Origin: Alterirhizorhabdus solaris
GTDB taxonomy: Bacteria; Pseudomonadota; Alphaproteobacteria; Sphingomonadales; Sphingomonadaceae
Assembly (NCBI RefSeq): GCF_007785815.1
Contig: NZ_VNIM01000010.1
Location: 1-64,000, forward strand
DNA length: 64,000 nt
Direction of reading: 5' to 3'
Below are positions 37,018 through 44,797 of this stretch, piece by piece. Both the position numbers and the translations under genes were made by a program. The notes beneath the pieces are model-generated. The model did not search any database and was not told where the DNA came from. It saw only the letters and a program-made list of their open reading frames with translations. How positions within the stretch are numbered: the stretch's first letter is position 1; each line of letters opens with the position of its first letter.

Positions 37018-37433
37018 GGCAGGCGTCGACCGAGCTGGAATTCTCGACTTCGTGACAGGGGCTGATGGAGATCACGCGCGAGGTGATCGACTGGACCATG
37101 GGGCAGGGCTTTGAACAGGGCCTGCTGACCCTGTTCTGCCGCCACACCTCGGCGTCATTGCTGATCCAGGAGAATGCCGCGCGCGAGGTGCGCACAGACC
37201 TCGAGCGCTATTTCGCGCGGATCGCGCCGGAGGACCCGAAGGCTTACGCCCATGACGACGAAGGGCCAGACGACATGCCGGCGCATCTGCGCACTGCCCT
37301 GACAGCGGTCCAGCTCTCGATCCCGTTGATCGCTGGCCAGCTCGCGCTCGGCACTTGGCAGGGCATCTACCTGTTCGAGCACCGGCGCCGGCCGCATCGC
37401 CGTTCAATTGCCGTGCATCTGCTCGGCGAATGA
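37014..37433 (+). pseudogene. yjbQ: YjbQ/UPF0047 family protein with in-frame stop
   Basis: Starting from ATG 37014 (overlapping the xthA stop), the frame reads MRQASTELEFSTS and then hits TGA at 37053-37055, before continuing in the same frame with QGLMEITREVIDWTMGQGFEQ and the full YjbQ body (LLTLFCRHTSASLLIQENA, HLRTALTAVQLSIPL, GTWQGIYLFEHRRRPHRR). The expected residue at the stop is Gly, one base change away. Translation could restart at ATG 37065, giving a protein without its first 17 residues and first beta-strand. Intact YjbQ has reported thiamin-phosphate-synthase-like activity. Confidence 0.85.
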
Positions 37434-37455
37434 GCCTGATCGCGCATCCGTCCCT

Positions 37456-37953
37456 ATGCCGCAGCTGAGCGCCGGTGTCCTGCTTTATCGGCGCACCGAT
37501 GCTGGTGTGGAGGTGCTGCTCGTTCATCCCGGCGGCCCCTTTTGGCGCAACAAGCAGGTCGGTTGGTGGCAGATTCCCAAGGGACTGGTCGAGGCCGGCG
37601 AGGATTCTGTCGCCGCCGCGCGACGTGAGAACGAGGAGGAACTGGGCATCCGGATCGAGGGCGCGCTCCAGCCATTGGGGCGCATCAAGCAGGCTGGCGG
37701 CAAACTGGTGGAGGCGTTCGCCGCCGAGCAGGATATCGACGTTGGCGCAATCGCAAGCAACCTGTTCGAGATGGAATGGCCGCCTCGATCAGGCAAAACG
37801 CAGCAGTTTCCGGAAATCGACGAGGCTTGCTGGTATGCGCTGCCGACCGCGTCAAAGATGATGTTAGCCAGTCAGCGGCCGCTGCTTGACAGGCTTGTCC
37901 AGCTGCTCGGCAACGGCTGCGAGGCTCCCTTCAAAGCAAGCGGAGGCGACTAA
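37456..37953 (+). CDS. NUDIX hydrolase
   Basis: 165 residues. The Nudix box GLVEAGEDSVAAARRENEEELGI (Gx5Ex7REx2EE pattern) lies at about residues 39-61, preceded by WWQIPK. Similar proteins with the VLLYRR…VLLVHPGGPFW start are diadenosine polyphosphate or house-cleaning hydrolases. The start at ATG 37456 was preferred over the longer frame, which overlaps the end of yjbQ. It is the last gene before the tRNA-Thr fragment. Confidence 0.88.
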   Translation: MPQLSAGVLLYRRTDAGVEVLLVHPGGPFWRNKQVGWWQIPKGLVEAGEDSVAAARRENEEELGIRIEGALQPLGRIKQAGGKLVEAFAAEQDIDVGAIASNLFEMEWPPRSGKTQQFPEIDEACWYALPTASKMMLASQRPLLDRLVQLLGNGCEAPFKASGGD

Positions 37954-38126
37954 GCGCGCAGAAAAATGGCATTTTCCGAAGAACATCAGCGATTTCAGAG
38001 AGTTGACTGCAGCATGCCGTTCCGCCGCCCGCTTACATACTGCTTACACGGTATAGATTTTGCCTGGCGTAAGCAGTGCGCTTTCCCCGAGGGGAACCTT
38101 ATCTCATTGATTTTGTTCGGGAAAAA

Positions 38127-38170
38127 TGGTGCTGCCGGTGAGGATTGAACTCACAACCTCAGCCTTACCA
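38127..38170 (-). repeat. 3' fragment of a tRNA-Thr gene (attachment-site scar)
   Basis: On the minus strand the 44 bases run from the anticodon loop (TGGTAA, anticodon GGT) through a perfect T-arm (GTGAG-TTCAATC-CTCAC) to an acceptor end CGGCAGC-A-CCA. The 5' half of the tRNA is absent; sequence before the anticodon loop is unrelated. Tyrosine recombinases leave exactly such 3'-half copies at the far end of an island integrated in a tRNA gene. The island would extend rightward, with the intact tRNA on its other side, not in this window. Confidence 0.75.
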
Positions 38171-38179
38171 GAAGGGATC

Positions 38180-39115
38180 ATGTATATCACGCGCGAGGGC
38201 GGTTGGCAGGCGCCGCTCTCGACGACTCCCGATGTGCTCTACGATGCCGGATTTTCTGAGAATGACGATATGATCGCGGCGCTGGACGACATGATCGACT
38301 GCGAAGCCTGGGTCGAACGCGAATTTTATCGCGGTACCGACAGTCAGCGGCTCAGTTGGGGCTGGGACAGTTTCAAAACATTCACCAAGAACCATACATG
38401 CTATTTCTTTCTCCAGGCGCCGGGCGATAGTTATGACGAACTGACGCCGGCCGAAGTGCTGGCAACGGTTTCCGACATGATCAGGACGAAACTCGCCGAT
38501 GAGGGGCTGGTCAAAACTATAGGCGGGCACACTGACCTGATTCGAATTCGCGTCGACGATCAGCAGCAGACGACAGCATCGGCGATAGGCACACCCAAGC
38601 CTGAACATGCCCGTCAGTCGAACCGGATGAGCCCTGCTGGTATTCCGATGTTTTACGGTGCGTTCGACTTGGACACGGCGCATGCTGAAACCTTCGATCC
38701 GGCCACGCATGCTGGGAAGGCACTGTCGGTAGGAACCTTCCGATCCCTGCGTGACCTCACATTGCTCGATTTGGCCGAGTTGCCATCAGTGCCGAGCGTC
38801 TTTGATCTTGATCGGCAGCCGCTAATCCATTCTCTACGATTCCTTCACGCCTTCGCCGCCGACATCTCGCAACCGATCGCGCGAGATGGCCGCGAGCACA
38901 TCGAATATGTCCCGACGCAGATTGTCACCGAGTATTTCCGCCGGCTTTTCCGATGGGCGGAGGGCCGTAGTCTCGATGGCATCATCTACCGGAGCGCCAA
39001 GCATGCAGGGGCCAATGCGTTCGTTCTCTTTTGCGAAAACGAGCAATGCATCGACGTCGACGCCCCGGAGGACGAGGCATCGCTGCTGCGTCTAACGTCT
39101 GTCTCGTACCTATAG
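38180..39115 (+). CDS. RES-domain protein with HEPN/RES-type N-terminal region
   Basis: 311 residues. The C-terminal half has the RES core: R149 in SNRMSPAGIPMFYGA, E170 in TAHAETFDP and S272 in GIIYRSAKHAGANAFVLF, the arginine-glutamate-serine triad that names the family; RES toxins deplete NAD+. Residues 1-130 form an alpha-rich region as in long RES proteins with a HEPN/RES N-terminal domain. The true start is ATG 38180 (GAAGGG upstream); the open frame further upstream only reads through the tRNA fragment. The gene begins ten bases after the tRNA scar and is 13 bases before an HNH gene, with no Xre-type antitoxin in sight. Confidence 0.8.
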   Translation: MYITREGGWQAPLSTTPDVLYDAGFSENDDMIAALDDMIDCEAWVEREFYRGTDSQRLSWGWDSFKTFTKNHTCYFFLQAPGDSYDELTPAEVLATVSDMIRTKLADEGLVKTIGGHTDLIRIRVDDQQQTTASAIGTPKPEHARQSNRMSPAGIPMFYGAFDLDTAHAETFDPATHAGKALSVGTFRSLRDLTLLDLAELPSVPSVFDLDRQPLIHSLRFLHAFAADISQPIARDGREHIEYVPTQIVTEYFRRLFRWAEGRSLDGIIYRSAKHAGANAFVLFCENEQCIDVDAPEDEASLLRLTSVSYL

Positions 39116-39128
39116 GCGGGCGTCATCC

Positions 39129-39920
39129 ATGCCGCGTGACCGCAAGCCAACCAAGGCCGAATTTCTGCTCACGCATCCACTCTGCTGCTTTTGTGGGGGC
39201 CGACGGCCCGCGGTCGAGCGTGATCATGCCCCAGCGCGGATCGTGTTTCGTGGCAAGCAAGGCCCCGACGAATTCGAGTTTCCGGCCTGCGCCGAGTGCA
39301 ACCGCGCCATGGCGCTGAGCGAGCAGGTGACCGCCTTCTACATCCGCAGCATCGACCAGACATATGACCAGCTCGACGCCGAGGAGTATAGCAAACTGAT
39401 CCGCGGCATCGTCAACAATGCTCCGGAAGCTTTGCCCTACCAGGGCCGCAGTCGGCCGCCCGCGATTTATACGCGCTTTGTCGCGCCGGACGCTGGAGAG
39501 CGAACGGTCAGCATCCCCGAAGTCGCCAAGCGGCATTTCGAGCTGTTCGGCACCAAAATGCTATACGCCATGTATTATCGTGTGACCGGAAATCTCGCGT
39601 CATCATCGTTGCGGCGCTTAGTCGTGTGGGCGCAGGCGGGCACCCCTGCTGCCGATCAGGTGCGCTACAATGCGAGCCAATGGTTCGACGATCTCCAGGT
39701 CGCGACGCGGCCCAATGTTGATCACGGCAACCAGTTTCGTTACCAAACCGGCCACAATGCCGCGCATGGTTATCTCGGCCTCCACATGTCCTTTGGCGAG
39801 GCTTTCGTTTACTTCTGCGTGCTCGGTCCGGCGCGTGAAATGGTGCGGTTGAGGCCCAAGCCTGAACTTTATCAGACTATCAAGATCCTCGGCGATCGGA
39901 TCAAGATCCGCAAACCATAA
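39129..39920 (+). CDS. HNH-nuclease-like protein paired with the RES gene
   Basis: 263 residues. The N-terminus holds a treble-clef zinc site and HNH-like centre: CCFCGG, VERDHAPARIVF (DH pair) and FPACAECNRAM, the pattern of HNH endonucleases with two CxxC knuckles. The remaining 180 residues are unrecognised (PPAIYTRFVAPDAGERTVSIPEVA, MLYAMYYRVTG, FGEAFVYFCVLG). The 13-base gap to the RES gene and shared orientation indicate one transcript. It may be a nuclease effector or the neutralising partner of the RES protein. Confidence 0.75.
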   Translation: MPRDRKPTKAEFLLTHPLCCFCGGRRPAVERDHAPARIVFRGKQGPDEFEFPACAECNRAMALSEQVTAFYIRSIDQTYDQLDAEEYSKLIRGIVNNAPEALPYQGRSRPPAIYTRFVAPDAGERTVSIPEVAKRHFELFGTKMLYAMYYRVTGNLASSSLRRLVVWAQAGTPAADQVRYNASQWFDDLQVATRPNVDHGNQFRYQTGHNAAHGYLGLHMSFGEAFVYFCVLGPAREMVRLRPKPELYQTIKILGDRIKIRKP

Positions 39921-40289
39921 GTTGCGTGTGCTCGGCACTAGTTCCTCGCTGACAGCCCATTTTCTGCCGTTGTACGCTCGAGGCGGGATGGCCGTCGAAT
40001 GTCAGCTACTGGCATAAGCGGACGTTGCCGAGCGCGGATAGGAACGACTTGCTCTGGTCGACTGCCGCCGCAACTTCTGTGATCTCGAGATCGATCGTCA
40101 CCCGATCGAGAACGATTACTTCTGGTACTACCGTTTATTTGCGGAGCGGTTCGGGCGATCGAAGCGGGCGCTCCGAACGGAGCAGAGGAGCAGGCTGCTA
40201 TCGCATCTTGGCGGCTCTAGGCGATCACCGGCATGGACTGATCGCTGCTCGGGTCATATCACACAGGCAAACACCGAGGAGCTAACTCG
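39921..40289. other. Intergenic stretch with a possible coding remnant
   Basis: Between about 40045 and 40290 a plus-strand frame reads RLALVDCRRNFCDLEIDRHP, then NDYFWYYRLFAERFG, protein-like in composition, but it has no start codon and an upstream in-frame stop. It may be a gene fragment. No promoter or ribosome-binding site is obvious except GAGGAG before the methyltransferase at 40290. Confidence 0.3.
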
Positions 40290-41117
40290 ATGGTTGCCAC
40301 CCAATCTCCATCCAGCCAGACCTGGGCCGAAACGCGCGGCGCGAAATGGCGCGATCAGCTCGATCCTATGGAGGCGATGCTGGCGCCGATCGATGCCCCA
40401 CTGATCGCCGCGCTGCACCTCTCCGACCACTTGCGGATCGCGGAGATCGGAGCCGGCGGCGGCGCCACCACGCGTGCTATTGCCGCCGCCGCGCCGGGCA
40501 GCACGATCGAGGGTTTCGACATTTCGCCTGACCTGATCGGGGCCGCCAAGGCCCGAGTAGGCGGTGTCGCACGCTTCACCCTTGCCGATGTCGCCGATTT
40601 CCGGCCCGCAGAGCGGTTCGATCGCCTTGTCTCGCGCTTCGGTGTGATGTTCTTCGAGGCGCCAGAGCATGCCTTCGCCAACCTGATCCAATGGCTGCTG
40701 CCGGGCGGGACTCTGGCCTTCGCGGTCTGGGGGCCGGGCCAGGATGTCGCCTTCATGGCCAGCGTGCGCGAAGCAGTGGCAGCGGTGATCGATCTGCCGC
40801 AGCCCGATCCAGATGCGCCCGGGCCCTGCCGATATGGCGATCCATCTCGCCTGCTCGCGCTGCTGGAAGCAGCTGGCTTTTGCGATTGCGCCGCCCGGAC
40901 TTGGCGCGGCGACCTGCAAGTCGGCGGCGGAATGGCGCCAGATGCGGCAGCCGAATTCTTGCTGGCATCTTCGTCCGCCGCAGCGCCGCTGGCCGACGCC
41001 GGTGCCCGCGAGCAGGCCAGGGCACGCGAGCGGCTGGCTGCGGTCTGCGCCGCGAACTTGCGCGATGGCATAGTCTGGATGCCTGCGCGTGTGGAGATCA
41101 TCACCGCGACCGCCTGA
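40290..41117 (+). CDS. Class I SAM-dependent methyltransferase
   Basis: 275 residues. Motif I is AEIGAGGGATTRAIAAA, followed by the acidic post-I residue in IEGFDISPDLIGAAKARV, motif IV-like RFDRLVSRFGVMFF, and LPGGTLAFAVWGP. This is the ubiquinone/menaquinone-methyltransferase-like fold; the substrate is not predictable. GAGGAG precedes the ATG. It stands alone in the accessory region. Confidence 0.88.
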   Translation: MVATQSPSSQTWAETRGAKWRDQLDPMEAMLAPIDAPLIAALHLSDHLRIAEIGAGGGATTRAIAAAAPGSTIEGFDISPDLIGAAKARVGGVARFTLADVADFRPAERFDRLVSRFGVMFFEAPEHAFANLIQWLLPGGTLAFAVWGPGQDVAFMASVREAVAAVIDLPQPDPDAPGPCRYGDPSRLLALLEAAGFCDCAARTWRGDLQVGGGMAPDAAAEFLLASSSAAAPLADAGAREQARARERLAAVCAANLRDGIVWMPARVEIITATA

Positions 41118-41287
41118 ACAGCGCGCCGTTCAAGCCTGCGTCCAGGTTCCCACTGTACAAAGGTTCAGCCCGGATTGCCCGTGCACGCATCGCTTGCAGC
41201 CAGTCGAATGGCACTGGGCGCTATGCTGAGGCAACGGCAATTTCCGGGGAAATGACTGAGACCAACCCTAAGCGTGCCGCTGGGAGC

Positions 41288-41323
41288 CTGCCGACAGTTT
41301 GCTTCGAAGTGCCCTGTCGGCAG
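41288..41323. repeat. 10-bp perfect inverted repeat
   Basis: CTGCCGACAG (41288-41297) and CTGTCGGCAG (41314-41323) are exact complements around 16 bases; the related words CGACAGG and TCGACAGG recur at about 41328 and 41379. This is part of a structured intergenic region (41118-41559). Confidence 0.55.
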
Positions 41324-41451
41324 CTTTCGACAGGACCAGTCTTTCACCAGAGCGTATGTGAATGACTGGCTCTGGTCGACAGGTGACCTTGAAGTTATGC
41401 CGAATGGGTAGCCGGAACTCACCGGAAGTTCGACCTTTTGTCCGTGACATG

Positions 41452-41490
41452 AGTGACACTTTACCAAGTAGCGCTTGGTAAAGTGTCACT
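41452..41490. promoter_or_regulatory. 39-bp palindrome: 17-bp arms around TAGCG
   Basis: AGTGACACTTTACCAAG (41452-41468) is followed, after TAGCG, by its exact complement (41474-41490). It lies 70 bases before the winged-helix gene at 41560. Perfect symmetry over this length is typical of an operator for a dimeric regulator or of a replication-initiator binding site. Confidence 0.6.
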
Positions 41491-41559
41491 GGTGACTAAA
41501 GGGCGCATGATCGCACAAAGGGGATTCACTTTTCGTTCTCCATGTGCTTGGAATCTTCC

Positions 41560-42198
41560 ATGTTCCAGCCCGACCTCTTCACGAAGGATGCGGCCGCTGA
41601 GGGAGCCACTCTCGCAGCAGATATCGTGACGCTTCGCGTCGAGCAGGAACGCAAGCACGCAGCGGCGGTAGCCTGGCCGGCCAATCACGAAGATCTCGAT
41701 CTGCCGGCGGTGCTAGCGCGGTTGGCCCGGATCTCCACGCGGCCGCGCTACACGTTCATGGTGCTGAACCTCATCGCGCGCGCCGCCGGCCATTCCAACA
41801 GTGCCGGACCCTATGTGGAGGAGAAGGGGCGCGCGATCCCGGTGCGGGATTGGCTTAGCGACGCTTTGATTCCCATGGCACAGCGCGATGTCCGCCGTCG
41901 GGCGGTTATCGATCAGGTCCGCTGCGATCTCGAGGACAAGGGCATGTTGCCATCAGATGCCGCCGCTGCCGAGCAGTGCATTGCGGACGAGGTTCGCGAG
42001 CGCCTTCTGCATTCGGGGCGGACCAATGTCAGCCGCGCGGTCTCCGATCTGGTCCGGGCCGGGTTCATCCACCGCCACTATCAGGGCTACCGCGTTGATC
42101 ACGCCAATCGTGGCGCCCAGCGCGAGGCCGTCTATACGATCGTTCCAGCCGTTCAGTGCGCGCTGGGGAAAGGCGCTGTCGGCCAACCAGCGCTCTGA
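41560..42198 (+). CDS. Winged-helix DNA-binding-like protein behind palindrome
   Basis: 212 residues, family not recognised. The C-terminal part (ERLLHSGRTNVSRAVSDLVRAGFIHRHYQGYRVDHANRGAQREAVYTI) reads as a winged helix-turn-helix with a long wing. The first 110 residues are helical (ADIVTLRVEQERKHA, LPAVLARLARISTRPRYTFMVLNLIARAAG). A plasmid replication initiator or autoregulator is possible given the 39-bp palindrome upstream. No good ribosome-binding site is seen; ATG 41542 is an alternative start. Confidence 0.55.
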   Translation: MFQPDLFTKDAAAEGATLAADIVTLRVEQERKHAAAVAWPANHEDLDLPAVLARLARISTRPRYTFMVLNLIARAAGHSNSAGPYVEEKGRAIPVRDWLSDALIPMAQRDVRRRAVIDQVRCDLEDKGMLPSDAAAAEQCIADEVRERLLHSGRTNVSRAVSDLVRAGFIHRHYQGYRVDHANRGAQREAVYTIVPAVQCALGKGAVGQPAL

Positions 42199-42492
42199 CT
42201 AGCGCATCTCGACATCGGCGGCCGTCAACAGGATCGGCGGCTCCCCGCCCAAGCGTTTCACGAATTCCAGCTGCGCGATGCGGTGGATGTCGGCCTCGAA
42301 CTCGATGAAGATCTCAAGCGCATAGTCACCATCGATCCCGTCCAGATCGGGATTAAGCATCTGCTCAAGCGCCTCGCGGGTGATGAGAAATTCGACCGGG
42401 CCGAACGCCGTCAGCCCTTCGAACCCGACGCTTTGCCGCTCGGCTACCCAGTAACCGCCGCCAAGCTCGAACGTCACGCTGGGTTTGGCCAT
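42199..42492 (-). CDS. DUF1488-like small protein
   Basis: 97 residues: MAKPSVTFELGGGYWVAERQ, GFEGLTAFGPVEFLITREALEQML and DYALEIFIEFEADIHRIAQLEFV match the DUF1488 layout; the function is unknown. It is five bases downstream of the 42498 gene in the same operon and meets the stop of the winged-helix gene end to end. ATG 42492 was preferred over the longer frame, which is Arg-rich. Confidence 0.65.
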   Translation of the reverse strand: MAKPSVTFELGGGYWVAERQSVGFEGLTAFGPVEFLITREALEQMLNPDLDGIDGDYALEIFIEFEADIHRIAQLEFVKRLGGEPPILLTAADVEMR

Positions 42493-42497
42493 GGTCG

Positions 42498-42785
42498 TCA
42501 GTCCTGCTGGGTCTCGGCGCTCGGCAGTTGCTCCGAGAGGATTGCGATGCCGTCGCCTGCAAACGATGCGTGCGATATACCATCGATTAGGACCGGACGC
42601 TCGGGCGTCAACGTCGCTGCGATCCGATGCTCCGGATGCAGATCGAGCCACGCCCGGACCGCTCCCTCCAAGCTCGTCACCTCGGCCATCTCACCGTCGC
42701 CGCGAGCGACATTCTCCAGCGATGCGCTCATCCGCCATTCGATCGTCGGGGTTTTGGTGGCATCGCCCCAGCTTGCTTCACTCAT
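42498..42785 (-). CDS. Small hypothetical protein
   Basis: 95 residues (MSEASWGDATKTPTIEWRMS, AVRAWLDLHPEHRIAATLTPE, GISHASFAGDGIAILSEQL), soluble, not recognised. AAGGAGAC is placed correctly before ATG 42785. It is first in a two-gene operon with the DUF1488-like gene. Confidence 0.6.
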   Translation of the reverse strand: MSEASWGDATKTPTIEWRMSASLENVARGDGEMAEVTSLEGAVRAWLDLHPEHRIAATLTPERPVLIDGISHASFAGDGIAILSEQLPSAETQQD

Positions 42786-42906
42786 CGATATAGTCTCCTT
42801 CAGGCGGGCAACGCCGTTCACTTCATAACATAGCGCGTGCATCACTTGGGATGTTCCTGCTGCCCAAGGACAGAAGGCGAGCGCGCCGATCATACTGCTC
42901 AGGCGA

Positions 42907-43535
42907 TCAACGCTCGGCGGGCGGCGTCATCGGGCCACCGACTTCGATGGCCTTCTTCAATCCAGGCGTGTCCTCCAGCCGGCTCAGATAGTCGATAAGC
43001 ACGGGATAGGCCTTGAGCTGCCCAGCGTGACGGAGCGCCGACAGCAAATAGCTCATCTGGATGTCGGCAAGCGTCAGCCGGTCTCCCATCAGGTAGGTGC
43101 GATCGGTCACGCGGTCGGAAATGAAGGTCAGCGTCTTGGTCAGCTCCGGTGCGGTGAAGCCTGCAAGCCCGGCCGGCAGGCCGCCCGTCATGCCGCCGAG
43201 CAACGTCACCATCACCGGCAGGCCCGCAGAGCTCTCCACATAGTCGAGCCATTCGTCGTGGATCGGGCGATCAGGGGTACCCGGCGCCGGCACGAGACGT
43301 CCGTCGCTATATTTCTGTTCCAGATAGCGCAGGATGGTGCCCGACTCCGCCAGCACGAGACCATCGTCGACGAGGATCGGGGCCTTGCCAAGCGGGTGGA
43401 CCGCGCCGAGCGCGGCTGGCGCGCGGAAGTTCTCGTCGCGCTCATAAGACTTCAGTTCATAGTCGAGGCCAATCTCTTCGAGCAGCCAGAGCACCCGATC
43501 GACCGGGAGAAGTTCAAATGATGTAGGGTGATCAT
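42907..43535 (-). pseudogene. Glutathione S-transferase, frameshifted at the N-terminus
   Basis: From ATG 43535 the protein begins MITLHHLNFSRSI, a normal GST thioredoxin-fold start, but one base is missing after the ATC near 43499. The rest continues in another frame as VLWLLEEIGLDYELKSYERDEN, HPLGKAPILVDDGLVLAESGTILRYLEQKY and the helical domain (LMGDRLTLADIQMSYLLSALR), to PAER at 42907. Restoring one base (CGGGTG) gives the usual SRSIRVLWLLEE. Translation from the internal GTG (43494) would lack the first strand and the active-site region, so the gene is probably inactive or the sequence has an error. Confidence 0.8.
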
Positions 43536-43656
43536 GGATGGGCGCCTCTTTGACTGTTGAGCTTGAACGCGTGGGGAGGAATGATGGCCCACGGTACGAC
43601 GTGGTTATGCTATGGGGATAACGAAGCGAGAGGATGGCAGTTCAGTCGAAAGGTGC

Positions 43657-43738
43657 TTTCAACAATGCGTTGAAAAGCGCAGTGTGATGAAATTGGTTGC
43701 TATTTCACGGGAATCATGGTTTCAGCAAACCGGTGAAA
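43657..43738 (+). promoter_or_regulatory. Three TTTCA/TGAAA dyads before the AbiEi-like gene
   Basis: TTTCAAC-N5-GTTGAAA (43657-43675), TGAAAT-N8-ATTTCA (43688-43707) and TTTCA-N9-TGAAA (43720-43738) are stacked directly at the start of the four-gene operon. AbiEi antitoxins repress their own operon by binding inverted repeats at the promoter, so these are the expected operators. Confidence 0.55.
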
Positions 43739-44797
43739 ACAGCGAACGGCATCGAACGGCGAGCGGCAGAGACGCTCAAGGCCTTCCTGGGGACCATACC
43801 CCAGCTGTCGCTCGCGCATATGACGTTCGTTGGCGAGCCCGGTCAGCCTGATACCATCGACATCATTGCCGACACCGAATTTGCGGGTCGGCCGATGCGG
43901 CTCGTGGTCGACGTCAAAGGCAACGGCCAGCCGCGCATGGCGCATCAGGCCGCCTACCAGCTTAAGCGCTACCTCGGCCAGAGCGGGCAGGAGGGCGTGC
44001 CGATGTTCATGGCGCCCTATCTCTCCGAGCAATCCCAGGCAGCCTGTCGCGAGGAGGGTATCGCCTATCTCGATTTCGAGGGAAATGCGCGCATCGCTTT
44101 CGATACCGTGTTCATCGATCGCCAAGTCGAGGGGAAGCCCGAACCGGAGCGCCGCGCGCTTCGCTCGCTGTTTAAGCCAAAGTCGGCCCGCATCTTGCGC
44201 GTGCTGCTCGATGAGCCGGCGCGGGCCTGGCGCGTGACCGAGCTTGCCGAGGCCGCCAAGGTCAGCCTGGGTCTCGTGAGCACGATCGGGACTGCGCTGC
44301 GGGATCGTGAATGGGCCGAGCAATCCGATCAGGGTCTTTACCTCGCAGACCCATCCGGTTTGCTGGATGAGTGGGCGCGCAACTACGAGCCGCCAAAGGG
44401 CGAGGAAGTGCGCCTCTACACCCATCTGCACGGCAAAGCGCTCACCGACCGGCTGCGCGATCTCGAAGGCGAGGAGGGCAGGGTGGCCCTGGCCTCGTTC
44501 AGCTCGGCCGACTGGTACGCCCCCTTCGTCCGCCAGAGCAGCAGCTACTTCTACGCCGACCAGAAGGGACTCGAAGCGCTCCAGACGCTGCTCAGCCTCA
44601 GTGCGCCTGCGAAGGGCGCCAATGTCATCGTTCGCGTGCCGGACGAGGACGGCGTGCTCGACGATGCGCGGCCGGCCGCCGCGGGCATCATCGCAACCAG
44701 CCCCGTTCAGACCTATCTCGATCTCATGGCTGGCGGCGAGCGCGGCGTTGAGGGAGCCGAGCACCTGAAAGACCAGCTTCTGCGGTGGCCTTCGTGA
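43733..44797 (+). CDS. AbiEi-like regulator with nuclease-fold N-terminus
   Basis: About 354 residues. The N-terminal 140 (IDIIADTEFAGRPMRLVVDVKGNGQPRMA, YLGQSGQEGVPMFMAPYLSEQSQAACREEGIAYLDFEGNARI) look like a restriction-endonuclease fold with a D-x(n)-DVK centre, though whether it is active is unknown. A winged helix (ARAWRVTELAEAAKVSLGLVSTIGTALRDREW) at about 180-210 and the LADPSGLLDEWARNY region match proteins annotated as type IV AbiEi antitoxins. The start is uncertain; GTG 43733 is taken because upstream codons fall among the dyads. Its stop overlaps the next gene by four bases. It likely represses the operon and may counter the nucleotidyltransferase. Confidence 0.75.
   Translation: MKTANGIERRAAETLKAFLGTIPQLSLAHMTFVGEPGQPDTIDIIADTEFAGRPMRLVVDVKGNGQPRMAHQAAYQLKRYLGQSGQEGVPMFMAPYLSEQSQAACREEGIAYLDFEGNARIAFDTVFIDRQVEGKPEPERRALRSLFKPKSARILRVLLDEPARAWRVTELAEAAKVSLGLVSTIGTALRDREWAEQSDQGLYLADPSGLLDEWARNYEPPKGEEVRLYTHLHGKALTDRLRDLEGEEGRVALASFSSADWYAPFVRQSSSYFYADQKGLEALQTLLSLSAPAKGANVIVRVPDEDGVLDDARPAAAGIIATSPVQTYLDLMAGGERGVEGAEHLKDQLLRWPS

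Noticed and set aside
38126-38179. Longer N-terminus for the RES protein (MVLPVRIELTTS)
   Set aside because: Those residues are translated from the tRNA fragment; this is a familiar artefact, and ATG 38180 has its own ribosome-binding site.
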